DNA from: Bin87 sp965222895
GTDB lineage: Bacteria; Chloroflexota; Dehalococcoidia; Lucifugimonadales; UBA3495
DNA length: 64,000 nucleotides
Assembly: GCA_965222895.1 (NCBI GenBank)
Contig: CBDCVB010000002.1
Span: forward strand, 1,860,001-1,924,000
Direction of reading: 5' to 3'
Shown here: positions 53,121 through 60,495 of the stretch, one piece after another
Numbering within the stretch: position 1 is the first letter of the stretch
Layout of the letters: every line of letters begins with the position of its first letter
Notes under the pieces: model-generated
The model's input: only the letters and a program-made list of their open reading frames with translations
What the model was told of the DNA's origin: nothing
Databases searched by the model: none
Program-made: the position numbers and the translations under genes

Positions 53121-54353
53121 TCAGGCCAACGCTCCGGCGCGCTCCCGTTGCTGGCGACCGATGCCGATGCGCCGGGCCATTATGACCTTCTGGATGTCGG
53201 TGGTGCCGCCAGGGTGCAGGGCGATGATGGCGGCGCGTTGGTGGGCTTCGAAGTGTCCCTCGCCGGCGCCCCATTTGTCATCTTTGGTGAGAGCGGCCGG
53301 CCCCAGGATGTCCAGGATGCCGGTTGCCACACGGAGGCCCGACTGCTTGCGGAAGTAGGAAGCCTGCGGCCCTTCGTAAGTAACGTTGGCGCCGCTGTGT
53401 CGCATCCAGTAGTTGCGCAGCTGGAACAGGCGGCCAATTTCGGCGTCGATGTAAATGTCAACCAACCGCTCGCGCACGTCGGGGTCTTGGCTCAGCGGCC
53501 GACCGCGGCGATTGTTGGTCTTGCAGTAGTCGAAGATACGGTCGACGATCCAGTTGCGGCCGATTTTGCCGCCGGTGCCGTGCTCCAGTTCGAGGTGGGT
53601 GGTGGCGACTTTCCAGCCTTCATTCTCGCCGCCGATGAGGTTTCGGGCCGGCACGCGCACGTTGTCGAAGTAAACAATGTTCTTGACACCGGAACCGGCG
53701 CCGGACTCGCCGGCAGACGACAGCAGGTCCATGGGGAACACGCTGATGCCGGGCAGGTTGGAAGGCACCATGAACCAGCTGAGGTTGTGATGGCGTTCGC
53801 CTTCCTGATCGGTGCAGGTGATGGTCCACATATAGTCGGAGCCGTGGGCGCTGCCGACGTAGACCTTCTGCCCATTGATAATATAGTCGTCGCCATCGCG
53901 ACGGGCGGCGGTTTTGGCGTTGGCCAGGTCGGAGCCGGCCTCGGGCTCGGTCAGCAGTTGCCAGGTGCGGATTTCGCCCTTGAATATCTTGGGCAGAAAT
54001 TCCTGCTTCTGCTCCTCGGAACCCCATACCAGGATGGAATTCCCGCCGAGGCGTCCGCCGGAGTCGTAGTAGGGAGGGAGCGACAGGTTGTGACCGTCGA
54101 TTTCCTCCTCCAGGACAACCGAGTGGTCGACGGTCAGGCCGCCGCCGCCGTATTCCCGGGGAGCGGTGGGCCAGAGCCAACCCTGTTCGCCGAGTCGCCG
54201 GCCCAATTCACGGCGCAGTTGGTACTGCTCGTAGGTCAGGTCGATTGAATCAGCGGGGTGCTGAATGCCGCCGGGAATGTTATCAGAAAGCCAGGATTGC
54301 ACTTCGGTGCGAAAAGCTTCCTGTTCAGCAGTATAGGTGGGTTCAAAGTCCAT
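53121..54353 (-). CDS. Acyl-CoA dehydrogenase
   Basis: A 410-residue second acyl-CoA dehydrogenase. YTAEQEAFRTEVQSWLSDNI at the start, PREYGGGGLTVDH, TEPEAGSDLANAKTAARRDG (flavin/acyl contact loop), FDNVRVPARNLIGGENEGWK, and the final ILGPAALTKDDKWGAGEGHF then HPGGTTDIQKVIMARRIGIG. The last segment holds FAD-binding residues. GGAGG precedes ATG 54353. Upstream gene of the pair. Substrate unknown; the longer chain and DxQK-like end resemble FadE26/FadE17-type proteins. Confidence 0.92.
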   Translation of the reverse strand: MDFEPTYTAEQEAFRTEVQSWLSDNIPGGIQHPADSIDLTYEQYQLRRELGRRLGEQGWLWPTAPREYGGGGLTVDHSVVLEEEIDGHNLSLPPYYDSGGRLGGNSILVWGSEEQKQEFLPKIFKGEIRTWQLLTEPEAGSDLANAKTAARRDGDDYIINGQKVYVGSAHGSDYMWTITCTDQEGERHHNLSWFMVPSNLPGISVFPMDLLSSAGESGAGSGVKNIVYFDNVRVPARNLIGGENEGWKVATTHLELEHGTGGKIGRNWIVDRIFDYCKTNNRRGRPLSQDPDVRERLVDIYIDAEIGRLFQLRNYWMRHSGANVTYEGPQASYFRKQSGLRVATGILDILGPAALTKDDKWGAGEGHFEAHQRAAIIALHPGGTTDIQKVIMARRIGIGRQQRERAGALA

Positions 54354-54671
54354 ACTAATCCTCCGGCGCCGACGGGCCAGCCGGCTTCAGGTTCTGGGCA
54401 TACGGTGGTGGGATTATGCCTTATGCGGCGGAGCGGGGCAAGGCGGGGGATCGCATGAAACTTGACGGCCAATTCGGGAGGGCCATATAGTCGGAATATG
54501 GATAAACCTGATAGCAAGCCGGGGACGTTGATGTCTTTAGCCGATTCGTAGAATACGGGCGGTCGCTGGCATAAGACACTTAAGCACGCTACCGGATTCC
54601 CTCGCGCCGGAACGTCGGAAAATCGATGCGACTTGTGGCGCCCGACGTGGCAACCGGCGGCTGTGGAACTA
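54354..54671. other. Gene-free interval of about 320 bp
   Basis: I see no ORF with coding character, RNA gene or clear hairpin in this stretch. It separates the leftward dehydrogenase pair from the rightward RHH gene and so must hold divergent promoters. Confidence 0.5.
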
Positions 54672-54722
54672 TTGACGGTAAAAATCGAATGCCGTATGCT
54701 TGGCTTTGTTATACGGCATACG
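54672..54722 (+). promoter_or_regulatory. Promoter with palindromic operator over the -10 box
   Basis: TTGACG (54672-54677), 17 bp, TATGCT (54695-54700). A perfect 9-bp inverted repeat, ATGCCGTAT (54689-54697) and ATACGGCAT (54711-54719), overlaps the -10; CGTATGC and GCATACG (54693-54699, 54716-54722) form a second interleaved pair. The gene that follows encodes an RHH protein, so autorepression is likely. A TTGGAGG ribosome-binding site lies before ATG 54748. Confidence 0.65.
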
Positions 54723-54747
54723 ATAATCTATTGGAGGCGATAGCACA

Positions 54748-55479
54748 ATGAGAATCGGCATCAACATCCCCAAAGAACTGCACCAGCAGCTCCAGCCCTT
54801 GAAGGAAACCATGAACATTTCCCAAATATGCCGAGAAGCACTCGAGGCCCATCTGGAGAAGTACGAACAATCCGTCGAATGGCTCGAATCCGATATTGCC
54901 AAGCAACTGGTTGCCAAGATTTGCGAGGAAGAATTAGAGCGCAAGGCGATGGTCGAAGTTGATTGGGAAATGCTCGGCTACCAAGACGGAAATGCCTGGG
55001 TGCAGGCAGCAACCATATTTGACTGGGAATATTGGTGTAGCTCTCAGAATGACGCTCATGGCCAGAACACTGTCTGGACCATGGGCCGGCCCGTACATTA
55101 TCGCCCTGGCAAAGTAACATTTACATCCCCAGAAGGAGTAAACACATTCCACAAGCGGCACAGTGAGTATTCCCAGCGAATACACGAGCAAAGCGATGAG
55201 TTCTTGAATTGGATGCACGAAGAATACGACGGAATGAGCCCGGTGTATGACTTCGCCTCCGCGGAACGAGATTATGGACGTGGTTGGATGGCCCACACCA
55301 CCGCTGCGTGGGAAATGATTTGCCGGCTGCGAGAGGAATACAGCACGAAATGGCATCAAGAACGTATGCAAGCTCACCAGAACCGTCCTCAGCCCGAAGT
55401 CCCTGATCACCTTTTAGCGGATGCTTGGCGGATGGGAATTACACATCCCATACAGAAAATCTTGCCAGTCGCCAGCTAG
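54748..55479 (+). CDS. Ribbon-helix-helix protein with unknown C-terminal domain
   Basis: A 243-residue protein. Residues 1-42 (MRIGINIPKELHQQLQPLKE, then NISQICREALEAHLEKYE) are a CopG/Arc-type ribbon-helix-helix DNA-binding domain. The remaining 200 residues are rich in Trp, Glu and His (DWEYWCSSQNDAHG, WGRP-like segments, RGWMAHTTAAWEMICRLREE) and match no family I know. It may be a repressor with a ligand-binding or enzymatic domain, or an antitoxin-like regulator without nearby toxin. It stands alone, with a palindrome on its own promoter. Its base composition is lower in GC than neighbours, hinting at transfer. Confidence 0.78.
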   Translation: MRIGINIPKELHQQLQPLKETMNISQICREALEAHLEKYEQSVEWLESDIAKQLVAKICEEELERKAMVEVDWEMLGYQDGNAWVQAATIFDWEYWCSSQNDAHGQNTVWTMGRPVHYRPGKVTFTSPEGVNTFHKRHSEYSQRIHEQSDEFLNWMHEEYDGMSPVYDFASAERDYGRGWMAHTTAAWEMICRLREEYSTKWHQERMQAHQNRPQPEVPDHLLADAWRMGITHPIQKILPVAS

Positions 55480-55632
55480 GCAAGGAACGCTCCCGCAAAG
55501 CCAGCATTAGGAGACCGGCAGATGCAATGGAAATACGACAGAACGACCGGAGCACGGGCTCGGAAGATTAGAAGGAGCCACCGGCGAACTTGCTCCGGAA
55601 TCGGTATGTAATCTCCTAACTGATCGGCCAAC

Positions 55633-57192
55633 CTAGCGGCTGCGCAGCGCCCGCCCCGGCCGCGCCCCGGTGTGTTGGCCGTTGTCGATGACCAGCTGGC
55701 CGTTGACGCACACGTAGTCGATGCCGACCGGGTATTGGCGCGGGTCGTCGAAGGTTGCCGGCGTGTCGACGGTTTGGGGGTTGAACAGCACCAGGTCCGC
55801 TTTGGCGCCGTTGCGTAGAACTCCCCGGTCGGCGAGGCCGAGGCGTTGGGCCGGTGCGCCGGTCATCTTGCGGATGGCGGTTTCCAGAGAGAACAAGCCT
55901 TCGCCACGCACGAACTGCGCCAGGACATACGGATACGTGCCGTAGGTACGCGGATTGGGACGACCCCCGGTCATGATGGCATCGGTGCCAATCATCTGCG
56001 CCGGGTGGGCGGCGATTTCGCGGATGTTTTCCGGGTTGCCGGTGCGGGCCACGAAAGCCACCTGCAAATTCTCTTCGAGGAGCAGGTCGCAGACGGCATC
56101 GACCATGCGACCCCCGCGGTGCTGGGCCAGCTCTTCCAGCGAACGACCTTCCCATTCCTTGTTCTGGTCCGAAGCGATGTTCGCGAAGATGTAGTTGTCC
56201 AGCGTCTGGCCGCCCCATTGCGGTTCGACGGCACGCACCATGAGGTTGCGAACGTTGGGGTCGGCGATACGGGTGAGCAGGGCCTGGGGGCCGCCGGCAT
56301 GAACCCAATACGGCAGCAGGGAGTGCAGGATGGTGCTGGCTGCGGGGTAGGGATACTGGTCGTAGGTGATGTCCTGACCGCGGCTGAGCCCTTCATCAAC
56401 TAGCGCCGTCATCTCAGCGCCCAGGCCGGCTACGGGACTGTGGTAGTGGGAGATGTGCAGCGGAGCGCCGGAGCGTCGGCTAATCTCGACCGCCTCGCGG
56501 AACGGGTCGAGCAGGCGGTCGCCGAGGGTGTAACGGGCGTGGGTGCAGTAGAAACCGCCCTCCTGAGCGGCGACGGTAGCGATGGCCGCCAGTTCGTCGG
56601 TGTTGCTGTAGGCGCCGGGCGCATAGGTGAGACCGGTGGTAAATCCAAATGCGCCGTCGCGCATCCCCTGGCGCGTCAGTTCCTGCATCTGAGCAAGTTC
56701 GGCGTCGGTGGGCAGGCGGGACGACCAGCCCATGGCGGCCACCCGGATGGCGGCGTGGGGCACGAAATGGCAAACATTGCAGGCGGCGCTGCCGTCGAAC
56801 AACGCTAGGAAGTCGGCGACGCTGCTCCATCTCACATCCGGGGGCGTGCCGTTGACTGCCGCCAAGTACACTAGGAGCTGCTCCAGGCCGCGCGGCGTGG
56901 TGGGAGCGTAGGAGAGGCCATCCATGCCCAGAGCCTCGGTGGTTACGCCCTGGCGGATTTTGGCCTCGTGGGCTGGCTCTGTCAGCAGCATCAAGTCGGA
57001 ATGAGAGTGCATGTCGATGAAACCGGGGCAGATGACGTATCTGCTGGCGTCGACGGTGCGAGCGGCGTCGATGGCCGACACGTCGCCGGTTACAATCTCA
57101 ATCGTGTCGCCGGTAACCGCTACGCCGGCGCGATAGCCGGGCGCTCCGGTGCCGTCAATCAGGTGTGCGTTGGTAAAGAGCAGGTCAACCAT
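55633..57192 (-). CDS. N-acyl-D-amino-acid deacylase / D-aminoacylase-family amidohydrolase
   Basis: A 519-residue metal-dependent amidohydrolase. LLFTNAHLIDGTGAPGYRAG is the N-terminal beta-sandwich; PGFIDMHSHSDL holds the HxH metal ligands; GVTTEALGMDGLSYAP, HISHYHSPV and IGTDAIMTGG follow, with the final Asp in the last. It continues with ETAIRKMTGAPAQRLGLADR, typical of D-aminoacylases and dihydroorotase-like deacylases. It would release D-amino acids from N-acyl derivatives, but related enzymes act on other amides. No signal peptide. Confidence 0.9.
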   Translation of the reverse strand: MVDLLFTNAHLIDGTGAPGYRAGVAVTGDTIEIVTGDVSAIDAARTVDASRYVICPGFIDMHSHSDLMLLTEPAHEAKIRQGVTTEALGMDGLSYAPTTPRGLEQLLVYLAAVNGTPPDVRWSSVADFLALFDGSAACNVCHFVPHAAIRVAAMGWSSRLPTDAELAQMQELTRQGMRDGAFGFTTGLTYAPGAYSNTDELAAIATVAAQEGGFYCTHARYTLGDRLLDPFREAVEISRRSGAPLHISHYHSPVAGLGAEMTALVDEGLSRGQDITYDQYPYPAASTILHSLLPYWVHAGGPQALLTRIADPNVRNLMVRAVEPQWGGQTLDNYIFANIASDQNKEWEGRSLEELAQHRGGRMVDAVCDLLLEENLQVAFVARTGNPENIREIAAHPAQMIGTDAIMTGGRPNPRTYGTYPYVLAQFVRGEGLFSLETAIRKMTGAPAQRLGLADRGVLRNGAKADLVLFNPQTVDTPATFDDPRQYPVGIDYVCVNGQLVIDNGQHTGARPGRALRSR

Positions 57193-57488
57193 GTTGGAAC
57201 TCCGTGAACAATCTGCTATGGGTATGTTTCGACGGAGGAATGATACACCGAGCCAGGCGGTGAGCCATCGTCGGGTGACGCGGCAGAATGACGCGCCCCG
57301 AGGTCAGAAGGGCTGAACGCGAAGGCGGTGCCAGCGGAATTATGCAACTCATTTCGTCTTTTAGAGCGCTAGACAATATGGGCCATTAACATAACGAAAC
57401 GATTCTAATTACGCAATTAGACGATAAATCAGCGCACAAATGAGTCAGATTTCGTAACCGAGTGCCGTTTTTGGTCGCTTTTTAGGAT
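57193..57488. other. AT-richer gene-free interval
   Basis: About 300 bp with no gene. From 57340 on it is clearly more AT-rich than the genome around it and holds the palindrome CTAATT-ACGC-AATTAG (57405-57420). It leads into the panD promoter and may contain regulator sites. Confidence 0.5.
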
Positions 57489-57517
57489 TTGACACCCCAA
57501 AATTGCACGGCTACACT
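57489..57517 (+). promoter_or_regulatory. Strong sigma70-type promoter for the panD unit
   Basis: TTGACA (57489-57494), a 17-bp spacer and TACACT (57512-57517), close to consensus. It precedes the 56-codon ORF and panD with no other promoter of comparable quality between them. Confidence 0.7.
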
Positions 57518-57576
57518 GCGGGAAAATCTATGCAGGTCTGCACACCCATTAACCTGCCCTTAAGCAAGGAGGCCAC

Positions 57577-57747
57577 ATGAGTGCAGCCGCGCTAACAGCG
57601 CACGAGATACCGGCGGAACCAGATTCTAAGCAGTCCCGCGAATTGCAGGACAGAATTGACGGCGCTAACATTCGCGGAGCCTCAAGGCACGCGCAAATGC
57701 GGCGGTTCCGCTCACGGTGCAAGCACAGGCTCCCCTGCGAGCCTTAG
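57577..57747 (+). CDS. 56-residue leader ORF upstream of panD
   Basis: ATG 57577 stands 7 nt after a very good ribosome-binding site (AAGGAGG). The frame gives 56 residues: MSAAALTAHEIPAEPDSKQS, then ELQDRIDGANIRGASRHAQ, and a strongly basic tail (RRFRSRCKHRLPCEP). No homologue is recognised. It may be a small protein, a regulatory leader peptide or a decayed gene. It lies about 60 nt after the -10 box and 224 bp before panD. Confidence 0.55.
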   Translation: MSAAALTAHEIPAEPDSKQSRELQDRIDGANIRGASRHAQMRRFRSRCKHRLPCEP

Positions 57748-57971
57748 CTGCGGCACGCAAAATTGAGCGGCGGGAGTAGCGCCCTGCCATTAGCTCGTCT
57801 CTGCCCGGGTTGGCTGATTGAAGGTACGCCCAGGCATCCGGTCGGCTCAAGCCGACGCGATGATAGCCTGTCCTTCCGCAACCTGGAGCAATCCCGAAAA
57901 GCGATGCCGGTGGATGCCGGCTGCCGTGCGAAATGGCGTGCGCGCACGGGGAGAACCAAAAGGAGAACAAT
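57748..57971 (+). promoter_or_regulatory. Structured leader before panD
   Basis: 224 bp without a credible gene but with strong potential to fold. GTCGGC-TCAA-GCCGAC (57841-57856) is a perfect 6-bp hairpin, and GGCGGG...CCCTGCC (about 57770-57789) another near-perfect one. In Firmicutes and Chloroflexota, the pan RNA motif is known upstream of pantothenate genes; I cannot confirm the match by eye. A small ORF on the other strand (57665-57970) is not convincing. Confidence 0.4.
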
Positions 57972-58349
57972 ATGCGCGAAATTCTAAGATCAAAGATTCA
58001 CCGATGTTGGGTAACCGGATCCAATCTGGATTACGTTGGAAGCATCATCATTGACCGCGAACTGATGGAAAAAGCCGATATCTGGGAATTTGAAAAGGTA
58101 GTCATCTGTAACGCCAACAACGGCAACCGTTGGGAAACCTACGCGCTGCCCGGCGAACGCGGCAGCGGCACGATTTCAGTGCAGGGCCCGGGCGCTCGTA
58201 TGTGTCACAAGGGCGACTGTCTGGTCATCCTGTCTTACGAGGTTACCGACCATCCGGTGGAACCGCGTATGATCCTGACCGACGAGAACAACCGATTCCT
58301 GGAATATATCGAAGGGGCCATGTATGCCGAACCCGCGTCGATTTTCTGA
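57972..58349 (+). CDS. panD: Aspartate 1-decarboxylase PanD
   Basis: A 125-residue pyruvoyl enzyme that converts L-aspartate to beta-alanine. The self-cleavage site is Gly23-Ser24 in DYVGSIIIDRELME; RSKIHRCWVT at the start, NNGNRWETYALPGERGSGTI (Tyr near residue 57) and VILSYE follow. Ser24 becomes the pyruvoyl group. AAGGAG lies 7 nt upstream of ATG. The C-terminus overlaps the methyltransferase start by 26 bp. No panB or panC neighbours, unlike the usual pantothenate operon; the partners are methyltransferases instead. Confidence 0.95.
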   Translation: MREILRSKIHRCWVTGSNLDYVGSIIIDRELMEKADIWEFEKVVICNANNGNRWETYALPGERGSGTISVQGPGARMCHKGDCLVILSYEVTDHPVEPRMILTDENNRFLEYIEGAMYAEPASIF

Positions 58350-59196
58350 GCGCGAGACGGAAGAGTACTACGACGCCGAAGACGCCCTGTACCGGTCCTT
58401 CTGGGATTCAGAAGGCAGCCTCCACTGGGGTGTTTTTGACCAGCCGGCCAACGAGTCTCCGGCCGGCGAACCTCTGGCCGGCGAGTCCGGGAACGTGCGG
58501 GCCGGTTTTCTGTCGGCCTGCTCACGTCTGAACGAGATAATGCTGGCCAATGCCGGCATTGATGAGGATGCCCAGGTGCTGGACCTGGGGTGCGGCAACG
58601 GCAACACCGCCATGTGGCTGAGTCGTGCTACGGGAGCGATGGTTACCGGGGTAGATTTGAGTGGGGTTCGCATTGCCAACGCAATCGAATCGCTGCAAAA
58701 TTCCCCCGATCTGGCCAGCCGCGTGGAGTTTCACAAAGCCTCGGCTACTGACCTTCCCTTTGCGGACAGTACCTTTACCCACGTCTGGAGTCAGGCCACC
58801 ATCTATCACATTCCTGACAAGACCAAGACGTTGCAGGAAGCGTACCGGGTATTGCGTCCGAACGGTACGATGGTGTTTGACGACCTCATCAAACCGAAGC
58901 CTGACATCAGCGACGAGGCCCGTGCATTCGTTTACGACCGGCTGCTGTTCGATACCGATTTCAGCTTCTATTCCTATATGGATGCTTTGCGCGCAACCGG
59001 ATTCCGGGTACTGGAAGCACGGGACTTGTCGGCGCACTTGGCTCGCAGCTACGGATGCCTTTCCGAAATGGCTGCGTCAGCCAACGATGCCGAGCGGCTG
59101 GAACGCTTTACCGCGCTCTCGGATGCGTACCTGAAGATGGTGAACGCCGTGCAGAATGCTGAACTGGGCTGGGCGCAGTATCTTTGCGTGAAGTAG
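58324..59196 (+). CDS. SAM-dependent methyltransferase, sarcosine/dimethylglycine N-methyltransferase-like
   Basis: A 290-residue class I methyltransferase. Motif I is VLDLGCGNGN (85-94). YYDAEDALYRSFWDSEGSLH near the N-terminus, SATDLPFADSTFTHVWSQAT and the C-terminal region with FYSYMDALRATGFRVLEARD resemble bacterial sarcosine/dimethylglycine N-methyltransferases that make glycine betaine; similarity to phosphoethanolamine methyltransferases is also possible. The N-terminal segment includes a Pro/Glu/Ala-rich insert (42-58). Its ATG lies inside the 3' end of panD, so translation is coupled. I suggest beta-alanine or a methylated form as the substrate (inference). Confidence 0.88.
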   Translation: MPNPRRFSERETEEYYDAEDALYRSFWDSEGSLHWGVFDQPANESPAGEPLAGESGNVRAGFLSACSRLNEIMLANAGIDEDAQVLDLGCGNGNTAMWLSRATGAMVTGVDLSGVRIANAIESLQNSPDLASRVEFHKASATDLPFADSTFTHVWSQATIYHIPDKTKTLQEAYRVLRPNGTMVFDDLIKPKPDISDEARAFVYDRLLFDTDFSFYSYMDALRATGFRVLEARDLSAHLARSYGCLSEMAASANDAERLERFTALSDAYLKMVNAVQNAELGWAQYLCVK

Positions 59197-59230
59197 CCTC
59201 ACCCTGGACCCCAACGGAGTCAAAACTGCG

Positions 59231-59875
59231 ATGCCTGACCTGGAAAACGTGGATTCGGAACAGCGAGTCCAATGGATTTATTCATCCCGAAATAACGAAG
59301 AACTGGCCGAACGATATGACGTGTGGGCCAAAGATTACGACCAGGACCTGGAAGATACATTCGCCTGGGTGGGCCCACGCCGCGCCGCCGAGGTGCTGGC
59401 AAGCCATGTTGCCGCCACCGCGAAAGTGCTGGACGCCGGCGCCGGAACCGGACTGGTTGGCGTTGAGTTGCAACGGTTGGGCTTTGGCGACATCTGCGCC
59501 ATGGACCTGTCAAACGGGATGCTGGATGAGGCGCGAGCCAAGGGATGCTACAACGATTTCCAGCAGATGACTTTAGGCGATCATCTGGATTTACCGTCGG
59601 GCGCATACGATGCCGTAATCAGCGTAGGGGTGTTCACGCCAGGCCATGCCCCACCGCAGGCGTTTGAAGAGTTATGCCGCGTCACCAAATCCGGCGGGCA
59701 CATGGTGTTCAGCCTGCGCCCCGATGCTCACGTGGAGCTGGGGTTCAAAGAGCAACAGGAAAAGATGGTGGCCGATGGCGCCTGGAGCCTGGTATCCGTA
59801 ACCGAACCGTTTGCCGCGTTGCCCAAGGGTGAACCGGACGTTATGCACCAAGTTTGGGTATATCGCATCCCGTAG
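59231..59875 (+). CDS. SAM-dependent methyltransferase, METTL27/WBSCR27-like
   Basis: A 214-residue class I methyltransferase. NEELAERYDVWAKDYDQDLE followed by GPRRAAEVL is the N-terminal signature of the Williams-Beuren-syndrome-type (METTL27) family; motif I is VLDAGAGTGL (67-76), then DLSNGMLDEARAKGCY and DAVISVGVFTPGHAPP. Substrates of this family are largely unknown small molecules. It follows the first methyltransferase by 34 bp and ends just before a terminator, so it completes the panD unit. Confidence 0.88.
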   Translation: MPDLENVDSEQRVQWIYSSRNNEELAERYDVWAKDYDQDLEDTFAWVGPRRAAEVLASHVAATAKVLDAGAGTGLVGVELQRLGFGDICAMDLSNGMLDEARAKGCYNDFQQMTLGDHLDLPSGAYDAVISVGVFTPGHAPPQAFEELCRVTKSGGHMVFSLRPDAHVELGFKEQQEKMVADGAWSLVSVTEPFAALPKGEPDVMHQVWVYRIP

Positions 59876-59918
59876 CAAGCTGGGATCCCTTCGAGAGGAT
59901 TGCGCCGGCGTTGGTAAG

Positions 59919-59955
59919 AAACCCCTGGACGACAAACCCAGGGGTTTTCAATTCT
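59919..59955. terminator. Terminator after the panD-methyltransferase unit
   Basis: AAACCCCTGG (59919-59928) and CCAGGGGTTT (59938-59947) make a perfect 10-bp hairpin with a 9-nt loop, followed by TCAATTCTT. It can end transcription of the rightward unit, and on the other strand of the HTH gene at 59979, less strongly. Confidence 0.85.
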
Positions 59956-59978
59956 TCAGGTTGCAATCCGCCAGGGGA

Positions 59979-60389
59979 TTATTCCCGGGTCTCCATAGGC
60001 AGTCCCTGGGCCATTGCCTCCAGGATGCACTCCTGGCAACGGTCGCCGGTTTCATGGCCGGTGGCCGGGAAGATGTCGTTACCCCTGAGGCCGCACAGGA
60101 AGAATGGCTCCACCTCTTCGATGCCGAGGCTTTCCAGGTAGTGAACGAAGCCTCGTTTGTTGGGGTTGTCGTACCACCACGGGGTAATCGATTGGGCCAG
60201 AAGGTGGATGTTCTCTTTTAACTCGTCGGTATAGTCATCCAGATTGTCGGGGACGTCCACCATCCAACGAGAACCATTGGGGCCGCCCTCTTTGGACGCC
60301 TGCAACTTGCCGTCGCGGACATCGCGGCGAATCACGTCCTGTGAAACGTTTAGAATTCGTGAGGCTTCCTGAATAGTAACCCGGGGCAT
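59979..60389 (-). CDS. Excisionase/MerR-like HTH protein
   Basis: A 136-residue protein. The first 50 residues (TIQEASRILNVSQDVIRRDV, then GKLQASKEGG and RWMVD) are a helix_turn_helix_17-type DNA-binding domain as in excisionases and MerR heads. Residues 50-136 are unlike a known domain and contain Trp-Trp-Tyr and two Cys (CQEC) near residue 117. AGAGGT precedes ATG 60389. It lies 106 bp downstream of ilvB on the same strand and could be read from the same T-box leader. Confidence 0.78.
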   Translation of the reverse strand: MPRVTIQEASRILNVSQDVIRRDVRDGKLQASKEGGPNGSRWMVDVPDNLDDYTDELKENIHLLAQSITPWWYDNPNKRGFVHYLESLGIEEVEPFFLCGLRGNDIFPATGHETGDRCQECILEAMAQGLPMETRE

Positions 60390-60495
60390 ATTGTACCTCT
60401 ACCAAGCGGTTGTTGGTCTGCGACTTTCCCTATTTCTACCATCATCATTTCTACCATCATCGGCAGTAGTGGGCAAGTGGGTGGCGTTGGTTGAT

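Noticed and set aside
52926..54248. 440-codon plus-strand frame over the acyl-CoA dehydrogenase
   Set aside because: Antisense shadow of a well-defined dehydrogenase.
57665..57970. 101-codon minus-strand frame before panD
   Set aside because: Overlaps the 56-codon ORF and leader, lacks a ribosome-binding site and has low-complexity Arg/Ala/Cys composition.
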